Shown in pieces: positions 1 to 12,175 of a stretch of 64,000 nt of DNA (position 1 is the first letter of the stretch; the number at the start of each line of letters is the position of its first letter). The DNA comes from Phallusia mammillata (taxonomy: Eukaryota > Chordata > Ascidiacea > Phlebobranchia > Ascidiidae), in contig QLIY01000044.1 of the NCBI GenBank assembly GCA_003260075.1, positions 174,909-238,908 on the forward strand, written 5' to 3'. Below the pieces are notes generated by a model. It saw only the letters and a list, made by a program, of their open reading frames with translations. It was not told the origin of the DNA and did not search any database. The position numbers were made by a program, and so were the translations under genes.

Positions 1-271
1 AATTATTTATTTGGTTTTAACAGTCTGTTCCAGTATAAAACACTGGTCAGAAGTATGATCTTATTTCACTCATAATGACAACAAGGTTACAGATACATTA
101 AAGTTTGAATGTAGTCAGAATCAGACTTTTAGGTTAAAGAGATACTTTAGCAACATAGGTTGGTTTCTGTTTGCTTTTAGTTTACATTCTTTTAGCAATT
201 AAATTTTAACTCACTAAACTGGAATGACAACCTCACAACGCCAAATCCTAGGAACTGCAAAAGAACAGTAT

Positions 272-363
272 ACTATCTTATAGGGATGGGCCGGGCTGAG
301 CCAGAACCCGAGTACTCGACCAAACAGAACATTTGCAGTTTTGGCACATCCCTACTATCTTAT
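272..363. mobile_element. Short MITE-like insertion (72 bp) with 10-bp direct flanks
   Basis: A 72-bp segment (282-353) begins AGGGATG and ends CATCCCT, so it has short inverted ends. The identical 10-bp word ACTATCTTAT lies directly on each side (272-281 and 354-363). This is what a target-site duplication looks like. It has no coding capacity and the family is not recognised. Confidence 0.6.
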
Positions 364-707
364 TTGGCAAACCTGTTTCCATTAAAACATCTGAATGACA
401 AGTTGTCCTTATTTTATATTACGGATAAATAGGGATAATCAAATAACAAATGTGCAATTTTCATAACAAACGACTATTGTTGGAGATTTACAATCCCTAT
501 GTAGTTAAACAGATTATGCAATTAACCGAATTTGTCTGCATGTAAACTGCTTTTCAGGTAAATGTTTTTTGTGCCTAGGGATCCTACTAAGATTCACAAA
601 ATGTGCTGAAATACTTTTAACCAATCCACCAACAATCTGTTTAGGCACCCTGTTGGTGAAGGCAAGAAGATATTGTCTTTAAACAATGGTTCCCAATCAC
701 TTATAAC

Positions 708-1173
708 CAGTGTTTCATACCGGAACGGAACGAAACCAAATAACGTTATTCGTTCTGAGCAAATTATTTATTTCGTTCTGGACCGATATTTTCATTTCGT
801 TCTGGTCTGACCGAAATAAATTTATAACAGTATTTTTTCGGTATTCGGTCTAACAAACGAACATTTCTTTGTGGTCTTTGCAATTATTAAGCGAAAAAGG
901 AAGAAAAGAATTGTTGTTGGTAGTTGTTACGTCATATAACATTTGTCAATGATGGTCAAACCGATGTAAATTGTAGGAGCTTCAATTTTTATTATAGCTT
1001 AACGGCACGAAATTTTCAGCAATTGTATCATGTCAAATGTCCAGAACGAAATACCAGAATAAAAAATAACGGTATTTCGTTCCGTTCCGGTATTTTGAAT
1101 ATTTTTTATTTCGGTATTTCGTTCTGGTATTTGAGCCAAAAATTATTTATTTCGTTCCGGTATGAAACACTGG
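708..1173. mobile_element. MITE with CAGTGTTTCATACCGGAACG inverted ends
   Basis: The left end reads CAGTGTTTCATACCGGAACG and the right end (about 1150-1172) is its inverse complement. The interior is full of TTCGTTCTGG/TTCGTTCCGG words in both orientations. CAGTG termini are typical of hAT-like elements, but no clean 8-bp target duplication is visible. A second, broken copy lies at 1551-1633. No transposase is encoded. Confidence 0.65.
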
Positions 1174-1366
1174 ATTTAGGTCTAGTTGTTACCTTTGTTT
1201 TGGTTATCAGCTATGTCAATCCTTATCGTTCTTCGTTGAAATGTTTCCTCATTCATTTCCAAAGNAAAAATTATATTGACAACCCTCACAGATGCCTTAA
1301 GGGTCCTTGAAACCCAGGTTGGGAACCACAGCCTTTAAAAACAAACAAACAAAGAATATAACCAAC

Positions 1367-4293
1367 CTCGCATTTATTCAATGCAGCATGATTGTCGAAT
1401 GTACAGTATGTGCACCTCCATTTTGGTTCATCATCAGTTTCTTGAGGAGGTGGGACTGGGGGTGGAGGAAGATCAGTGTATTCAGGATTTTTTGGCCCAA
1501 CTAAAATCACAAGAAAAGCATGACCTTATATTTTATGTATTTTACACACACATATTTCCCCCCCCCCCCCCCCCCCCCCATTTATTTCGTTCCGGTATAA
1601 CGTTCCGTTCCGGTATGAAACACTGCATATTTCACTTGGTAAATGGCTGCTAGTTATCAAACTTGCAATTTATAAATTCACAACATAACAGCCCGTTAAA
1701 GGGCTTGTTGTTACTAATGTTATCTCCAGTCAGACAAACTATTTATAACTTTCACTTTAAAATACAATTAAATAAAAATAAACTGTTTCTGCCAGGCATA
1801 ATGTATCAACAAATTTTAAGCTGTCTTTATTATAATATACCAACGTTAAACACCACCCTTTTTGCCTTATAACTACTTGTGTTTTCAATTTATGTCATTA
1901 CCCTGATGAAGGTATCTCGAATGGGACATCGAAACTTTGGCATATTTTAATAAAGACTGCTGGAAGAGCTTAAAATTTGTTGATAAAATTAAATATATCA
2001 GTGATTCTCAAACTTTTTTTTGTTGCGACGCCTCTGGAAAAGTTTTCTGGTCTTGTGACGCACCAGCAAATAAAAGTTAATGCGAAAACTTATTATTAAA
2101 GTTGTGTTTATCGATACAACCACCAAAAGCCACGAAACGGAACTATTCTGCGACGCCTTTGGAAAATTGAAACGACGCACCAGGGCGTCGCGACGCACAG
2201 TTTGAGAACTACTGAAATATATTATTGTATGAAAGTATAAGCCTATGATTAGGTGGAGAAATCCCCAATCAAAGGTACAGAACATTTGACAAAAAACATT
2301 TATACTAAACCAGCGGTTCTCAAACTGGGGTCTGCGGTCCTTTTGGGGTCCGTGAGGCGATTTTGGAGGGGCCACGAAACAGTTGAAGTAATTCTATAAC
2401 CTTATTTGGCATCAGTTTGTGCCACTAAATAAGTTTAAATCAAAGTAGAATTGAGAATCGACTGTATCCATTGCTAAACAATAGCCTTTATTGCATGACA
2501 ATTAACAAAAATGCAATTGTTCGCGCACAACCAAAATGTGTTTTTTTTAATATCTTGTCTGTGATGTCACATGCTGTCTTTGGATCTTTGTTATGCGCAA
2601 TTTTCGCATAACTAGCTAAAATCCTGCAATCAACTTTCGTTTTTCTGAAATACACATTTAGGCTTAAGGACTGTGAGCCCTCAAAATAATGGCGCAAAGG
2701 GACCGTTTTGAAAAAATAATGAAAAAGTTTGAGAACCACTCTACTAAACCAAAACATGTGGCATTTATTTTTTCAAAGGCAAGCAAAACATACTTACACT
2801 CTACAGATTTACATTCAAACTGCTGGAGATATCAAGCAAAACTACACTGGCCCTGAATTTTACTACTGGATATAAATATCTTCAAATATCCATTATATGC
2901 ACTTTGCTGTACAAAAATCGTCCTAAACCATGTTTGTTTAATGCAAGCGACTCTAGTTGTAGAAAATCATTTTAAACTGAAATTTTCAGTATACTTGAAC
3001 AGTCTGCGTTTTTGGTTATGCAATGCAATGAAACAGAAAAAAATAATATTTCGCCACTATCTGAATAATAACTGATGATGCCATTATAGTGTCAAAAATA
3101 TTTTTTATTTTTTATGTCATATTACTTTGCATATTCAAAAACGCAGACAGGTTCAAGGAAACTGAAAGCTTTAGTTAAATATCCATCAAATTTATAAATA
3201 TCCATAATATTTACAAACTTTTTATTTATTTTAAGCTTATGAATATTTAAACAGAGTCTAGATTCTAGTCTTATTACCAGGCTTGCGCTTTCCTGTAGGC
3301 TTCACAGAAGCTCGGTGGTTGTATCGGGAGTAGAAGTTATCTCGGGTATTATCACCTGGTAAAATATAACATTAACAAAGCATATGCATAAAATCCTAAA
3401 ATCAATATGTCGTACCATCTCTGAAAAAAAGTTCCACTTCCTTGTGCATACAATTGCAGTCGATTTCAAGTTGTCTGTTGATTTCTCTTAAACGACCAAC
3501 ATCAAGTTGCAACTGTAAATTAGAATAATTTTTTTTTATTTTTTAAAAAATAGTATTTTTTTTAACACCACGCTATTTTAAATGCAAACATAAAAACAAA
3601 CTAGAAGGGTGGCTTAGCACATATTGCCCTTGCACATACACTATAACACATATTTTCTACACTTATTTTATATTGGGTCCCATATCATCCACTGTCTTGT
3701 GTTAAACAGTGAGAAAAGAGGCTAAAACACAATAATCAGCTCCTGTAACACAAATCAGCGTGAATTGCACATGACTGTTGGGGGCTAGTGGAGTAATGAT
3801 AGAGCTACAGGGTTGAACACAAGAATCAACACATATAAATGCACACTCTACAAGCTGTCCAAATTTCACTCAATTCTGACATTGTTAAAAAATTGACCGA
3901 TTTTGGGGGGCTAGTGGGGTAAATGTTGGGGCGACAAAGTTGAACATAACAAACAACAACTATAAGTAGCACATTCTATAAGCTGTCCAAATTTCATCCA
4001 ATTCGGACAATGTTTAACAAATTCAGTCTTTAGGGAGCTAGAGGGGTAAATATTGGGGCTACAGGGTTAAACACAACAATTGAAACCTAAAAATGACAAA
4101 TTATACAAGCTGTCAAAATTTCATCTAATTCCGACACCGTTTAAAAAACTCACCCATTTTAGGGGTTAGTGGGGTAACTGATGGGGTTTAACACCCAAAA
4201 GTATAAAATATGAAACCACAATGACCCAAGTAACAGTCATGTAAAATTTTATCCAATTCTGACAATGTTTAAAATTATGACCACTAGAGGTGC

Positions 4294-4387
<94 letters not shown>

Positions 4388-7300
4388 TACTGGGGTTGTC
4401 ATGACAAACGAAGCAGATGGCACATCTACATCACTATATCTACCATCTGTGAACCATAAAAACAACCACACACACTGTTTTTTTATAGTATTTATGTAAT
4501 TGTGTTTTATTTGGATTTATGAAATGCAAAAATACAAAATATGTATCCCCTTTGGAATACTGTATGTAAGTTTTGTACACAAAATTCTGCACATCAATAG
4601 CAAACCACTGTTCAGCGCTTGGTGGTACGTCAAAACTAGGACAGTATATTGCTGGGTAAATTATTTGAATTAGAATCAAGATAAAAAAAGTTGTTTACAA
4701 TATTGCTAATATGACCCCCCCCCCTGCACATCAATAGCAAACCACTGTTCAGCGCTTGGTGGTACGTCAAAAATAGGACAGTATATTGCTGGGTAAATTA
4801 TTTGAATTATAATCAAGATAAAAAAGTTGTTTACAATATTGCTAATATGCATCTTATGTTAACATTTCATTTCAAAATTTTAAAGATTTACTTGCAGAGC
4901 TGTCTGGATATTCTAAGTTTTAACAAATCTTGAACTCAAAAAGGAAGCTTACATAAACAGGCTGTGCAATGCATTTGAGTTTCCTTTTGAAAAGCTGACA
5001 AAATTGGAAACTGTATTAAATTGTCTTGCAAATAGTAATGTTGTGCAATATCCACCTAGTTTTGGCAAAAAACTTTTGCCACAATTGCAAAACAACCAAA
5101 TATATATAGTTTATTTCAGTGGCGCAATTAGCGGAAAATTGAGGGGGTAGGCAACGAACTACCAACTTTCCCAAAAAATGATTGTATTGCTAAGTGCATA
5201 TCATAGATTGGTCGAATGGTCCGACGCGCTTTTCCACTAATAATCTATAAAAACTGTGATTCGTCCTTGGATTGTACGGCTTCGAATGCCGTGAAAAAGT
5301 AACACTTGTAAGTCACAATGCCCATTGTGATAGTATATTGACGTTTTAAACTAAGGCATTGTTTCGTAACAAATAAACTCGTTCGACTGGGTGTTTTGAC
5401 GTTAATCTTTCAATCTGCCTACTAAGTTCCAACAAAGATCAGTGTTGCGGTTATTTAGGTTGTTGTATAAATACATCTCAGAGACTTCGTTTTTACTTTT
5501 TATCATCGCAATACATACCGATGAAGCGATTTACTGCAGTGCCGGCGCCTTGTCCTGTCATTTGAAAGTTATTTTTAGCTTTGATGCGAACGAACGTGTT
5601 TTCGGCGCTGTACGAGAGCCGTTTTACGCAATAACGCAGATAGAAAAGGGACCTGGCATCCTGACGAACCTGCCCCCCTAGTTGCGCCCATGGTTTATTT
5701 GCTGCAACCATTGCAATGCAATTTTGCTAGGAAAGTACAAGTTACCAAGCTGCGTTACAAATAAGGTTTGTGGCTATTGGATAGAAAATTTATAAAAATT
5801 TGATAACTTTCAAATATGCCTGTGTGGGCTACAAAAATGTAGGTGGGCCTCCTGTGTGAAATCACATGCCTGACAAGCTTGCTATTACGAAATATGTAAG
5901 AAATATGAGCAGATGTTTTAAACATTTTTTATGTTTGTTGATACCACATATAAGAGTATGACAGCGTGTTGACATAAGGTTCCATTTTCATGGAAACAGG
6001 GGGGGGGGTTTATATGCTGCAACCATTGCAATGCAATTTTGCTAGGACAGTACAAGTTACCAAGCTGCGTTACAAATAAGGTTTGTGGCTATTGGAGGGG
6101 GGGGGGCTTACGAAATATGTAAGAAATATGAGCAGATGTTTTAAACATTTTTAATGTTTGTTGATACCACATGTAAGAGTATGACAGCGTGTTGACATAA
6201 GGTTCCATTTTCATGGAAACATTTAAGATGCAGTAAACAACAAAAAGCCAAAAAAATCTTTCTTGCCAACATCAGCTTACATTTTTTGTTTATTTACATT
6301 AGTTGGAATTACTTGTGACACTGCCAAATATAATAGATGTGTAAAACTGTGAAAAACATGTAACAGTGAATATTTGTCAAAAAAGCTGAAACAATTTTTC
6401 CAACATATTTTTAATTACTTCATCTTTTTAATTAATATTACCTACGATAACATGTAAAGCAAAACTTACAGTGGAAGAACTTCGAGCTGAGCGGTCCATC
6501 ATCTTTGCCTCAAGATCTTGCATTTCTGACATAAGGGATGATAATTCTCTCTTTTTGGCTTCTAGCTCTGTTTGCAATCGATTCATTCGATCTTCTTGGT
6601 GTTGTAATAATGCTAAAAAATGTAGGTAATTTGTTTAAAATTCCTAAAAATATCACTAAAATTTGTTTATCTGTTTAATTCCACCTTTTACTTGACATTT
6701 AACATTTGGCTTTAGGAGAATGTATAACTTGCAGATTATCAGGCTTATTCTTTTAATATCTGGAACACTGATTAAATTAGTAGTAGCAGTAAACAAAAGG
6801 TAGAAAAGGCACTACATGAAAATTCGCTCATGTTTGTAAACAAACAAGTGCAAATAGTGCTTGGAACTGACAAAGTGGCCCAATATTCTGAAATCAAATT
6901 TGTTTACAATGGAATGATAGTTTTTAACACACCTTTTATACAACAGAATAAACAAAACTAGCAAACATCTTTCTAGTGTTTTGAAATTGCCATGGTGCTA
7001 AGCCAAGACTAAACTTGTCACCTTTTAGCCCAGACAATATTTTGTATGCACAAAACACCAGAGTACAATAAAACCCATACAACGATGCTTGTACAAGAGA
7101 CATCTCTTTCAAAATAAGTAGCTGTTTAAGCTAATAACGCTGTCTGCCTTAAAATCACTGAATCAGTATGATAGACGTTGTACCAAATCACAAATGTTGT
7201 AGTGAATCAGTTCAGCTATTTTGTTGATAGATAAAAGCCTGAGATGGGGTCACATACCAAGGGTTAATGTTTTTGACTTAAACCACTAACAGAGAAAAGA

Positions 7301-10224
7301 CAATGCAAACACTAACAAACCCACAACATAAAATAATGGAAATAGCTTTCTGTAATGAAAGGTATTTTGCTTTTGTCAGCACCCGAAAGAGACGCAGAGT
7401 CAAATTTGAATTAATTTAGGGTCTTGATCTATCTGTTAATTAATTGTATACACACATTAAAATAAGTTAGAGGAAGGCCATCGGTGTCAAACATGGAAAA
7501 TAAAAGTCACAAATCACAAATTGTAATCTAACAATAATGTGTAGTTAAAAGTGCATTTCATGGCAGCATTAAGCTTTTGAGGGCAAAGGTTAGGTCGGAG
7601 GTTACGAATCTTTTTTGCAGACCATGCAATAAATAGGATTGACAGTAATATAAGTTTTTAGTTGAGGATTTACACTTGTAGGTTTTTGCTCAACCTACTA
7701 GTTTGCAAAATGTGTGCATATTGCATTTATCTTTGCCTTCCATGTGGAGAGCAGATTGATGGATAACACGATTGTATGAATGTGGCAAAAAAGCACAATA
7801 AATGTTTAACCTGATTATTGTCAACTGGACAACCACTGTGCTTATCATGTAAAACAAAACAAAAATTCACAAATAAATGATCTGATATATATCAGATGTA
7901 AAAATTTAACTCAAATCTATTCAATATGTCATGACAAAAAGCTTGGACAAGCTGCAAGGGAAATCAGAAAAAAATGAGGAATTTTTATCGAGTTCTGAAC
8001 TGCCTTTTTTGCTCTTCAGGTTTATGCATGCTATGTTTAAAGTCAAACATTTTTAATTTCAATCATCACACAACTAACGACACCATAGAAATGCCCAGTT
8101 TGAAACGGTTTAGTTAGATACGTTTTATGCTTTGACGGTGGCGGTTAACCAAGCAAAACTGCAGGCTCAGGTGGCAAGTATAAAAGTAAACGGCAGCACC
8201 TGACCAAAACTTTGAGGGGGGGGGGAAACGACACCATAGAAATGCCCAGTTTGAAATGGTTTAGTTAGATACGTTTTATGCTTTGACGGTGGCGGCTAGC
8301 CAAGCAAAACTGCAGGCCCAGGTGGCAAGTATAAAAGTAAACGGCAGCACCTGACCAAAACTTTGAATCTTTGAAACATTGTCAAACTATATACTTCTTT
8401 TTTGGTTTTTGATCACATGTAATGTTTACAGTGAATAAAATAAATAAAATAAAATATGTTCATAAACAGGCAAACAGCCATCATCGAGATCAATGGGGGG
8501 GGGGGTATACTTCTTTTTTGGTTTTTGATCACATGTTTACAGTGAATAAAATAAATCAAATAAAATATGTTCATAAACAGGCAAACAGCCATCATCGAGA
8601 TCAATGCATATACCAATGACACTAAAACCAAGGCAATTTGGTATGAGTGTTTGCTGTTGTTGCTGTTTTCAAAGCAACCAGCATGAAACAACAGTCCCAA
8701 TCATTATCATTGACATATATTTCCATTAAGTAGTGATGTACCAAATATTAAGTTTGCTGAACTTATTTGGCCGAATTGGTCATTTTTGCAAAGATTTGAT
8801 TTCAGCCGAATAATTTGTTGCAAAATGGCCAAAACTGATTCTTTCAAGAATTTAGATTTAAAGCGTAAAACATGTGTTTTCTGCTTAATAGGGGATCTCG
8901 CAATCCTTTAAACTTCGCCATAACTAAAATCGCATCAACTATTATGATTTCCGAAAACATTATATTTTTTCCCACTTTCAACAAAAAGTCAGTAATTAAT
9001 TAGCAGGCTGGCAACCATGGGCAAGGTAATATTAAAACCCACAGAACTAAAACGATAATGAAACACAACTATACTGTTGTTAAACACCATTGTTTTCCTG
9101 GCGAAAAAACTAATGATTTGGTCAATTCAGCTGTTCAGCAAAACTGCCAAATATTGGGTATCGGCTGAAACTAATATAAGCAAATCAATGCATCTCTATT
9201 TATAATAGATATTCTCACCAATTGTATATTCCTTGTCGTCATTTTTTCCCGTTTCCCCATCAAGTTCTTCTACATTTTCAGATAATGCTGTTCCTACAAA
9301 AATGTCCTGCGTTGTAAAGGGTGGAATAGATCCAAGGTGTTGTGAAGTGGCTTGCTGTGATATAGCTCTTCTGGTAACGTTCGATTTTGGACCATACATC
9401 TCCTCCTGTTTGGTTGGCATCGACCTTCGTCTGGGTGATGGTGAACCGTACACATTTATTTCTGAAGGCTTGGATGGTCCTGGCATTGGGCGCAGGCTAT
9501 AAGCTGACATGGAATGTTGAATAACTGGGGGCCCTTTCGAGATTTCATTTGGTAGGTTATAAACCAATGGTGCATGTGTTGAAGGAAAGTTCGCAAGCGT
9601 TGGGGAAGACACTTGTCTCACCACCATCGGTGAACTGCTACCAGAACTATGTCCACTAGTCGAACCGCGCTGTGATGTCACATGATCAGGAAAAAAGTTA
9701 CTTGGCATAGGGGGAAGATTGTCAATAGGCAAATCACCCAAGTTCATGTAACCGGTTGGACTTGAACCGATCCCCATAGCATGAGATGCCAGTGGTTGTT
9801 GTCCATTGACTAAAATTTTATTAACAGGACTCTTTTGGATCTTTGGTGGGACAGGGGTGATTTTACTTCCTCCTGGCGCAGAGTACAAGACAGGAGTCGG
9901 GTTGGCCCATTTGGGTTCATAGTCTTCAGGTAGAATAGGTGCAGATTGTGGAGGCTGAATTGCCTGCTTTGCATTTAAAGTTTTCCCTTGTAAATCCCCT
10001 TCACTTCGTCTGTACTGTGGATTATGGGTTGTATGTATTCTCTGCAAACATGGAGGGGGTGCATGGCCACCGGGATTGCCTGGTGAAGTGGAAAGTGGTG
10101 TCGCTACGTTTGTCCAAGACATTTCACGCAAATGGTCATTTATGGCTTCCCACTGTTTTCCGTGGGTTACATCATCAACTAGATCCCCATGGAAGTCTTC
10201 AGGGTCAAACTTGCTGCTGCTCAT
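1367..10224 (-). CDS. TAB2/3-like: TAB2/TAB3-like TAK1-binding adaptor (3' end missing)
   Basis: Likely adaptor that links polyubiquitin chains to TAK1 in the cytoplasm (role known for vertebrate TAB2/TAB3). Five coding exons on the minus strand join in phase: 10224-9219, 6612-6470, 3512-3416, 3355-3278, 1500-1367 (486 codons visible). Exon 1 is a Pro/Ser-rich low-complexity region. Exons 2 and 3 are the coiled coil: LLQHQEDRMNRLQ and REINRQLEIDCN match the TAB2 coiled coil, which binds TAK1. Exon 5 carries an NZF finger, WRCTYCTFDNHAALNKCE, with three of the four zinc cysteines; the fourth Cys and the stop must be in another exon that I could not find in 1-1366, so it may lie left of the window. 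No CUE domain is seen at the N-terminus, unlike vertebrate TAB2. Introns hold transposons and allele duplications. Confidence 0.88.
1551..1633. mobile_element. Broken copy of the 708-1173 MITE, interior replaced by a C run
   Basis: CATATTTC occurs at 1551-1558 and again at 1626-1633 and is a plausible 8-bp target duplication. Between them a 21-base C run (1559-1579) is followed by only the last 46 bp of the MITE, ending in GAAACACTG. The 5' part of the element is absent and the C run sits in its place, so the run behaves like an unresolved gap. Confidence 0.65.
1999..2214. mobile_element. hAT-like MITE (216 bp), 8-bp TSD
   Basis: The element starts CAGTGATTCTCAAAC and ends GTTTGAGAACTACTG. 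AAATATAT is repeated on both sides (1991-1998 and 2215-2222). It is non-coding and lies in the last visible intron of the TAB-like gene. Confidence 0.85.
2311..2741. mobile_element. hAT-like MITE (431 bp), 8-bp TSD
   Basis: The ends read CAGCGGTTCTCAAACT and AGTTTGAGAACCACTC. TACTAAAC flanks both sides (2303-2310 and 2742-2749). It belongs to the same broad family as 1999-2214 and is non-coding. Confidence 0.85.
3600..4460. repeat. Dispersed repeat containing a tandem array of about 125-bp units
   Basis: The left part (GGGTGGCTTAGCACAT) recurs near 51300 and 58130, and GGCACATCTACAT near 4419 recurs near 51477. Inside, at about 3780-4280, four degenerate head-to-tail units of 120-130 bp can be aligned. 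Each starts like GGGGCTAGTGGGGTAA and contains AAGCTGTCCAAATTTCA. The array is cut by an 89-base C run. No coding function is seen. Confidence 0.75.
4295..4383. other. 89-base C run (probable assembly gap placeholder)
   Basis: A pure homopolymer inside the dispersed repeat. The flanks are not copies of each other. Translated, it gives meaningless poly-Pro or poly-Gly frames. Confidence 0.75.
4588..4851. repeat. Allelic-type duplication around a 10-base C run
   Basis: 4588-4714 and 4725-4851 are the same sequence with two substitutions and a one-base indel, separated by exactly 10 C (4715-4724). It lies in a TAB-like gene intron. Confidence 0.85.
5117..5692. mobile_element. hAT-like non-autonomous element (576 bp), 8-bp TSD
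   Basis: It starts CAGTGGCGCAATTAG and ends CTAGTTGCGCCCATG, imperfect inverted ends. GTTTATTT is duplicated at 5109-5116 and 5693-5700. The short open frames inside do not resemble a transposase. Confidence 0.75.
5694..6231. repeat. Allelic-type duplication with two 10-base G runs
   Basis: Copy 1 (5694-5998) and copy 2 (6009-6231) are separated by 10 G (5999-6008). A second 10-G run (6097-6106) replaces about 110 bp present in copy 1. A G run standing in for known sequence argues that it is a placeholder and not real DNA. Confidence 0.85.
6613..9218. repeat. TAB-like intron 1: two allelic duplications and a possible MITE
   Basis: Copies 8078-8215/8226-8366 flank a 10-G run (8216-8225), and 8390-8494/8506-8610 flank an 11-base run whose first G is natural. 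About 8732-9197 has ends that roughly invert (GATGTACCAAATATT and the opposite sense near 9150-9195), possibly an old MITE. I see no gene elsewhere in this intron. Confidence 0.7.
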
Positions 10225-12175
10225 TTTTTAGAAGTCTATTTATTGTCAGATTCAGCATGAATGCAAAGGAAATCAATTTATTAACCACCATTCATCGGAT
10301 ATTATGTATTACTTCTATGGATCTAAAAATATATATATATACAAACACAGCAAGAATTATTACTGCTTTTTTTCAGAATAGTATGCTATTTCAGAATTAT
10401 TCTTCTGTGCATAAATTGAAAGAATCATACTTTGTTTTACAACATTAAACAGAGTTTGTAGCAATGGAAAGAAATCTGAATTTTACACAAATACTTCACT
10501 AAATTACCAAATAGTGTAACATTTAGTCTGATTTTCTAAATTTTGTTCATTTCTAAAGGATACCATTCGTCAGCACAATGGGGCGAGAAAACAACAGTTT
10601 TGCACATTTTTTGCTGATTTATCTATATCCGTTGCTACATAAAGGACCTGTAAAGTTTAAAAACCTTATTTATGACAAACAAAAATAGTTACGTTTTGTG
10701 ATGAAAAAATTGCTTTTACCTAAAACGAACTTAATGTTACTAGTGTTTCGAACCAGCAAAAATCATTACCTCCAGATAGGCATGTATTTCGATAGATAAT
10801 TTTCCTAAAAAAGGAACCAAACATTAAAAAACTCTTCCACAAACAAATATTTGAGCAAAAAATACTAACACTCAAAACCAAAATCCATAGAAAACACAAG
10901 TTGTCGCACGCCATAGAAAACGGGGGGGGGGGGGGGGGGGGAAAACACCTTGCTCTTTTCAGTGATTCCCAAAATTTTTTAAATAAATATGTTTCAAAAC
11001 GAAATTAGTTCACAAGGGAGTACCGTTTTGTTTTGTAAATATAACTTTCTTAAATGTTAGAATTTTAATTTTCCTCAAAAAATAAGCGTCTTTATTAACA
11101 CAAGGTTGTTAAAAACTGAAACTATTTTTGTTTGGAAATAAGTTATTATCGTCAGGAGAGCAATTTGAGGTTTGTAAAAGTTGTTTAATTTTTAATATTT
11201 ATTTTATTTTTTACATATTTTTTTTATTACCGTATGCTATCCATAGATACTACAGTATCTATGTGCTATCGAGTGGTTAGCAAAACCGCTTCGTATTTAA
11301 CCATATGGTGGCCACTGGCCACGCTATTGATATAAATTGGGGTAGGAAAGCGCAATGCCCAATTGCAGAAAGACTTTGAGAAAGATTAGTGACGAAGCTT
11401 ACAGCATCGCATATTTAATCGATCATTTCAACTGTGTTGTTTGGATTGTTAGTTTGCTTTAAGTGCTGGGAAACATTTCAAACACAAGTTACATTGATTT
11501 TTGAAATATGAATGTCATAACTTGGTTTAATGGCCATGTTGGAAATAAAAAGTTATTTTTCCCTCTTCTTCCACGTGTTGCAATGACAACTATCGTTAAG
11601 TTTACCGATGAGACACCTGCTGCAGACTGACGAGAGAAAAGCCGGGTGCTGGAGCAATCGGCCCTGGAGAGCCAGAGGACTGCAGTAGGCTATTTGCTAG
11701 GCAACCCGAAAAATACAACTCAGGCGTTCAGATCAGATGCTGTAGACAGATTGAGATTTGTCCTCATTATGGTAGGAGGACGGTTGGTGCATAATCTGGT
11801 ACGATATAACCGCATAAATGGTGAGCGCATATGCCCAGTGCTTTTGGCAGCGTTGTGATGAATAATTCAGCAAGTCATGCAGTTGCGGCGCGTTATCCCT
11901 TTGCACTGCAATCACTCTATGTGAGACATAGCATCGATTTAACTGTGCGGTGGACTGTCTTTGTGTTAAAAGTTTATGACAATAGAACCAATTGTCAGAA
12001 GCATACTTAAATTATAAGAAATCATAAACAAGATTTTTTGGAAAACGATTTAGAAAACTATATAGGCTAGGCCTACTTGCTAACAAAACCTATCCTGTTT
12101 TGACAGTCGTTTGTGGTATTAGTAAGCAGGCAATGGTTTCTTTGTTTGATTAATTGCACTACTGTTTAGGTTCTG
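10225..12175. other. Intergenic region between divergent genes
   Basis: It separates the minus-strand TAB-like gene from the plus-strand gene at 12176, so it should hold both promoters. A 20-G run (10922-10941) without flanking copies is a probable gap. A near-perfect palindrome, CATAGATACTACAGTATCTATG, lies near 11240-11261. No convincing gene is seen; the open frame at 11646-11858 matches nothing I recognise. Confidence 0.55.

Noticed and set aside
1904..1965. CTGATGA followed by CGAAAC and AATAAAG, reminiscent of a hammerhead ribozyme or Penelope 3' tail
   Set aside because: Stem II does not pair and there is no proper cleavage site, so the core match is probably chance or a decayed retroelement tail.
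4265..4499. Poly-Pro and poly-Gly open frames across long C or G runs (also near 37183-37371 and 62076-62498)
   Set aside because: They exist only because a homopolymer has no stop codons. The runs look like gap placeholders.
9939..10448. 169-residue plus-strand frame
   Set aside because: Shadow of exon 1 of the TAB-like gene.
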